DNA of 8,495 bases. Origin: Tannerellaceae bacterium (lineage in GTDB: Bacteria; Bacteroidota; Bacteroidia; Bacteroidales; Tannerellaceae). Under the pieces are notes generated by a model that worked only from the letters and a program-made list of their open reading frames with translations, was not told the DNA's origin and ran no database searches. The number at the start of each line of letters is the position of its first letter. The stretch's first letter is position 1. Both the position numbers and the translations under genes were made by a program. Shown here in pieces: positions 6,219 to 8,495 of the stretch. The stretch covers positions 1 through 8,495 of the forward strand of contig JAITHO010000149.1 of assembly GCA_031279915.1 (NCBI GenBank), written 5' to 3'.

Positions 6219-8495
6219 TCAGCGAAAACGGTAGCGGGCGCTTAGCATGAGCTCACGTCCGCGTATATTCATCCAGGAGGTATAGCTCTGGGTGGAGGAG
6301 TATTGCGTATAGCGGTACTCGGCGGTATTGAAGATGTTGGTCAAAGCCGCAGAGTATTCCCAGCGGCCCGGCTTCCAGCGAACAGAACAGTCGGCGAGGA
6401 AGAAGTTCAGTCCGCTGGCGTCGCTTAAATCGTTATAGTAGTGATCGCCGGATAGATTATACTCCAGGCCTCCGAACTCATACGATAGATTAAGTCGCTG
6501 TACCACATTGCTCAAGGGTTTGAGGTCGGCATTGCCTGCACTTGCTCCGCCGTATCGGACGGTAGCCTGCCAGGTGGCTTCGAATCTGCGGAAGGGATTC
6601 CAGGCGATCTTGGGTTCATATTGCATGTAGGAGGATCGCAGAGGGAGGCGCTTTCCTCCGCTAATCTGTTCGCTCTCGTTTGATGCAAAAAGGGCGCTGA
6701 TCGACAGCTTTAGTCCGTAATCATAAAAACCTTTGGAGAAGGATCCTTGAATGCTGCGATTATTTCCCCGACTGTTTTCGTTCCTGAGGCTCATGATGCG
6801 CTGATCATTCTCAAAAGATTCCTCCCAAATATTGTTGGACTTGATATTCGCATAACTAAGGGAGAGGGATGCAAAGATCTCGTAAACAGCCCTCCTATAT
6901 TCGGCGTAGGCAGAATAGCTGTGCCGCCGATCGAAGGGCATTACCCCTCCCTGACGTACAACAGTGCGATAGTCCGACGCATATTCCTCGACTCTGAAAG
7001 CGGTGAGGGCGGAATACAAATCGACCGCCGAGGCATATAATCCGAATTGCCATGCATAATGCGGACGATATCGCAAGCTGAAGCTGGGATTGACGGATAA
7101 TCTGCGGAAATCCTTGCCGGGGAAGTTTACATATCTCACCAATCCTGTAAGAGACGCATACCATTCGCCCCGGCTCAGCTGCCATGAAGGAATAATGTAG
7201 GGCTCGAAGCCGGAAGCCAGGTTCGAAAGCTGAACGATCACCCCCGCCGTGTATCTCTGCGTAAGGCCGCCGCGCTTGAGCAGGGCAGCGAAGGAATGAT
7301 CGGCATACATCCATCGCAGAGGCAGATCCTCAAGCCTTTGATTGTCTATCACAAGCTTCGAGGGCCTGGCATCATATCGAATCAGCGAGCGAGCCTCCAG
7401 AGTATTCCCGCCTTGCTCCCAAAGTGTGTTGAACTCATTTCGGAGCGACAGAGAGGGAGTTGTAATACGCTGATCCACGGAACGGAAACCCTGATATCCG
7501 GCCAGACTTTCGTTCCACTCCCCTGTCATTTTCAGTCGGTTGGCAAGGAAATTCTTGTCGGCATTAGCCTCGTAGTCGAGCCCGATCTCGGCGCGCTCGG
7601 ATCGCAGGGAGGTATGCGCGTATTCGGCTACATTCACCGTTGAATCAGGCAGATAGTAGGTGGTTGCGCTGCCTCTGTCCTGATGCCTGTTGTCGTGGGC
7701 GTAAGCGAGATTCAGGCGGAGGCGGGAGGTTTCGCTCGATTTGTAGAGGCGATTGGCCGTAAGGGTATGCATATCGTTGAATAGCAGCCGATCTTTCTTG
7801 AGCGTTGCCTGTATCGAGGGCTGCGACAGGAAGGCGGCCGCAGCAGGCTCGCGAATCTGTCCGGCATTGTTCAGGAAGAAGACAAATTGCTCATCCGTAA
7901 CGTCGTGGCCCGCATTGTTCCCTTTGTAGAAGTAGGCCGACTGACTGCTGCGGCTAAGCTGAAAGGCATTTCCCGAGCCCTCCCACAGCAAAGCCGGAAG
8001 CCCGGCGGCAGCTTGCAGAGTCGTCATCCATTTGTCCCTAAATTCCGCCTTAAGTTTCAAGTTGAGAGCAACGGCTTCGCTGAGTACCTTATCCTTTAGC
8101 ATGCGCACCGGCTGGTGGTTCTCAAGCACTTGCACAGATTCCACAGCCTTAGCCTCAAGGTTGCTCGTTATCTGTCCGTAGCGTCCTCCCACTAAGTCCA
8201 TGCCCTCAACGTAGAAGTTGCTGATGTCTTTCCCATTGTACGAAATCTTGCCCGTTTCGCTCACGTCTATGCCCGGCATCTTGGCGATCACGTCCTTAAC
8301 CGTCACGTCCTTAGAGGAAAGGAAGCGGGCCACGTCGTACGTAATCGTATCCCTTCCGCTGATACGTCCGGGCTTAATCTCCACCTCGCGGAGCGCAAAA
8401 GCCTCCTGTTCGAGCCTGATTTCAAACACCCTGGCCTCGCCCGTTTTCTCGCGGAAGGCCTTGTAACCCAGGAAGGACACGGCAATCTCCAGCGC
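6219..8495 (-). CDS. TonB-dependent outer-membrane receptor, N-terminus off the right edge
   Basis: The frame is open to base 8495, so the true start, signal peptide and most of the carboxypeptidase-regulatory-like domain lie outside the window. The first visible residues, ALEIAVSFLGYKAF, look like the end of that domain. A plug domain follows (about 8380-8030), with DTITYDVARFLSSKDVTVKD, the MPGIDV motif, GKISYNGKDISNFYVEGMD and VQVLENHQPVRML. The remainder, about 600 residues, alternates polar and aromatic positions like a large beta-barrel and ends in ...ARYRFR, with aromatic residues near the terminus as expected for barrel insertion. Such proteins import or bind ligands at the outer membrane using TonB energy; the ligand cannot be read from sequence. 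No SusD-like partner is visible. It has higher GC than the left half of the window and is transcribed toward the acyltransferase gene. A role in uptake or export of the putative peptide is speculation. Confidence 0.88.
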   Translation of the reverse strand, partial: ALEIAVSFLGYKAFREKTGEARVFEIRLEQEAFALREVEIKPGRISGRDTITYDVARFLSSKDVTVKDVIAKMPGIDVSETGKISYNGKDISNFYVEGMDLVGGRYGQITSNLEAKAVESVQVLENHQPVRMLKDKVLSEAVALNLKLKAEFRDKWMTTLQAAAGLPALLWEGSGNAFQLSRSSQSAYFYKGNNAGHDVTDEQFVFFLNNAGQIREPAAAAFLSQPSIQATLKKDRLLFNDMHTLTANRLYKSSETSRLRLNLAYAHDNRHQDRGSATTYYLPDSTVNVAEYAHTSLRSERAEIGLDYEANADKNFLANRLKMTGEWNESLAGYQGFRSVDQRITTPSLSLRNEFNTLWEQGGNTLEARSLIRYDARPSKLVIDNQRLEDLPLRWMYADHSFAALLKRGGLTQRYTAGVIVQLSNLASGFEPYIIPSWQLSRGEWYASLTGLVRYVNFPGKDFRRLSVNPSFSLRYRPHYAWQFGLYASAVDLYSALTAFRVEEYASDYRTVVRQGGVMPFDRRHSYSAYAEYRRAVYEIFASLSLSYANIKSNNIWEESFENDQRIMSLRNENSRGNNRSIQGSFSKGFYDYGLKLSISALFASNESEQISGGKRLPLRSSYMQYEPKIAWNPFRRFEATWQATVRYGGASAGNADLKPLSNVVQRLNLSYEFGGLEYNLSGDHYYNDLSDASGLNFFLADCSVRWKPGRWEYSAALTNIFNTAEYRYTQYSSTQSYTSWMNIRGRELMLSARYRFR

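Overview
The window looks like a member of the Bacteroidales. It carries a TonB-dependent outer-membrane receptor of the carboxypeptidase-regulatory/plug type, a PlsC-like acyltransferase of the HRDIxLD type common in that phylum, a good match to the Bacteroidetes -33/-7 promoter (TTG...TAnnTTTG), and little use of Shine-Dalgarno sites. I cannot name the genus. The left half is visibly more AT-rich than the receptor gene at the right end.

Layout. (1) Bases 1-3204, + strand: two paralogous small proteins (the first cut by the left edge) with an HEAT-like helical N-terminal part and a His/Asp/Cys-rich tail, followed closely by a 725-residue protein made of two complete radical SAM/SPASM enzymes fused head to tail. 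(2) Bases 3205-3383: an intergenic stretch with a likely promoter, a possible gene remnant and two weak hairpins. (3) Bases 3384-6176, + strand, a compact operon: a B12-binding-type radical SAM enzyme, a small gene of unknown function broken by one in-frame TAG, and an acyltransferase whose start overlaps the broken gene's stop (ATGA). (4) Bases 6219-8495, - strand and convergent: a TonB-dependent receptor whose N-terminus runs off the right edge.

Working model (inference). The first block resembles a ribosomally made, post-translationally modified peptide (RiPP) locus. The two small proteins would be precursors with a folded leader and a tail carrying a repeated nonapeptide, His-Ser-Asp-x-x-(Gly/Asp)-His-x-x, seen three times. 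The double radical SAM/SPASM protein would be the maturase. The B12-type radical SAM enzyme next door could add a further modification. Involvement of the acyltransferase and the receptor is less certain; both may be ordinary neighbours. I do not recognise this exact combination as a described system. The single nonsense codon in the small gene means that part of the second operon may be recently decayed, may be read through, or may carry a sequencing error.
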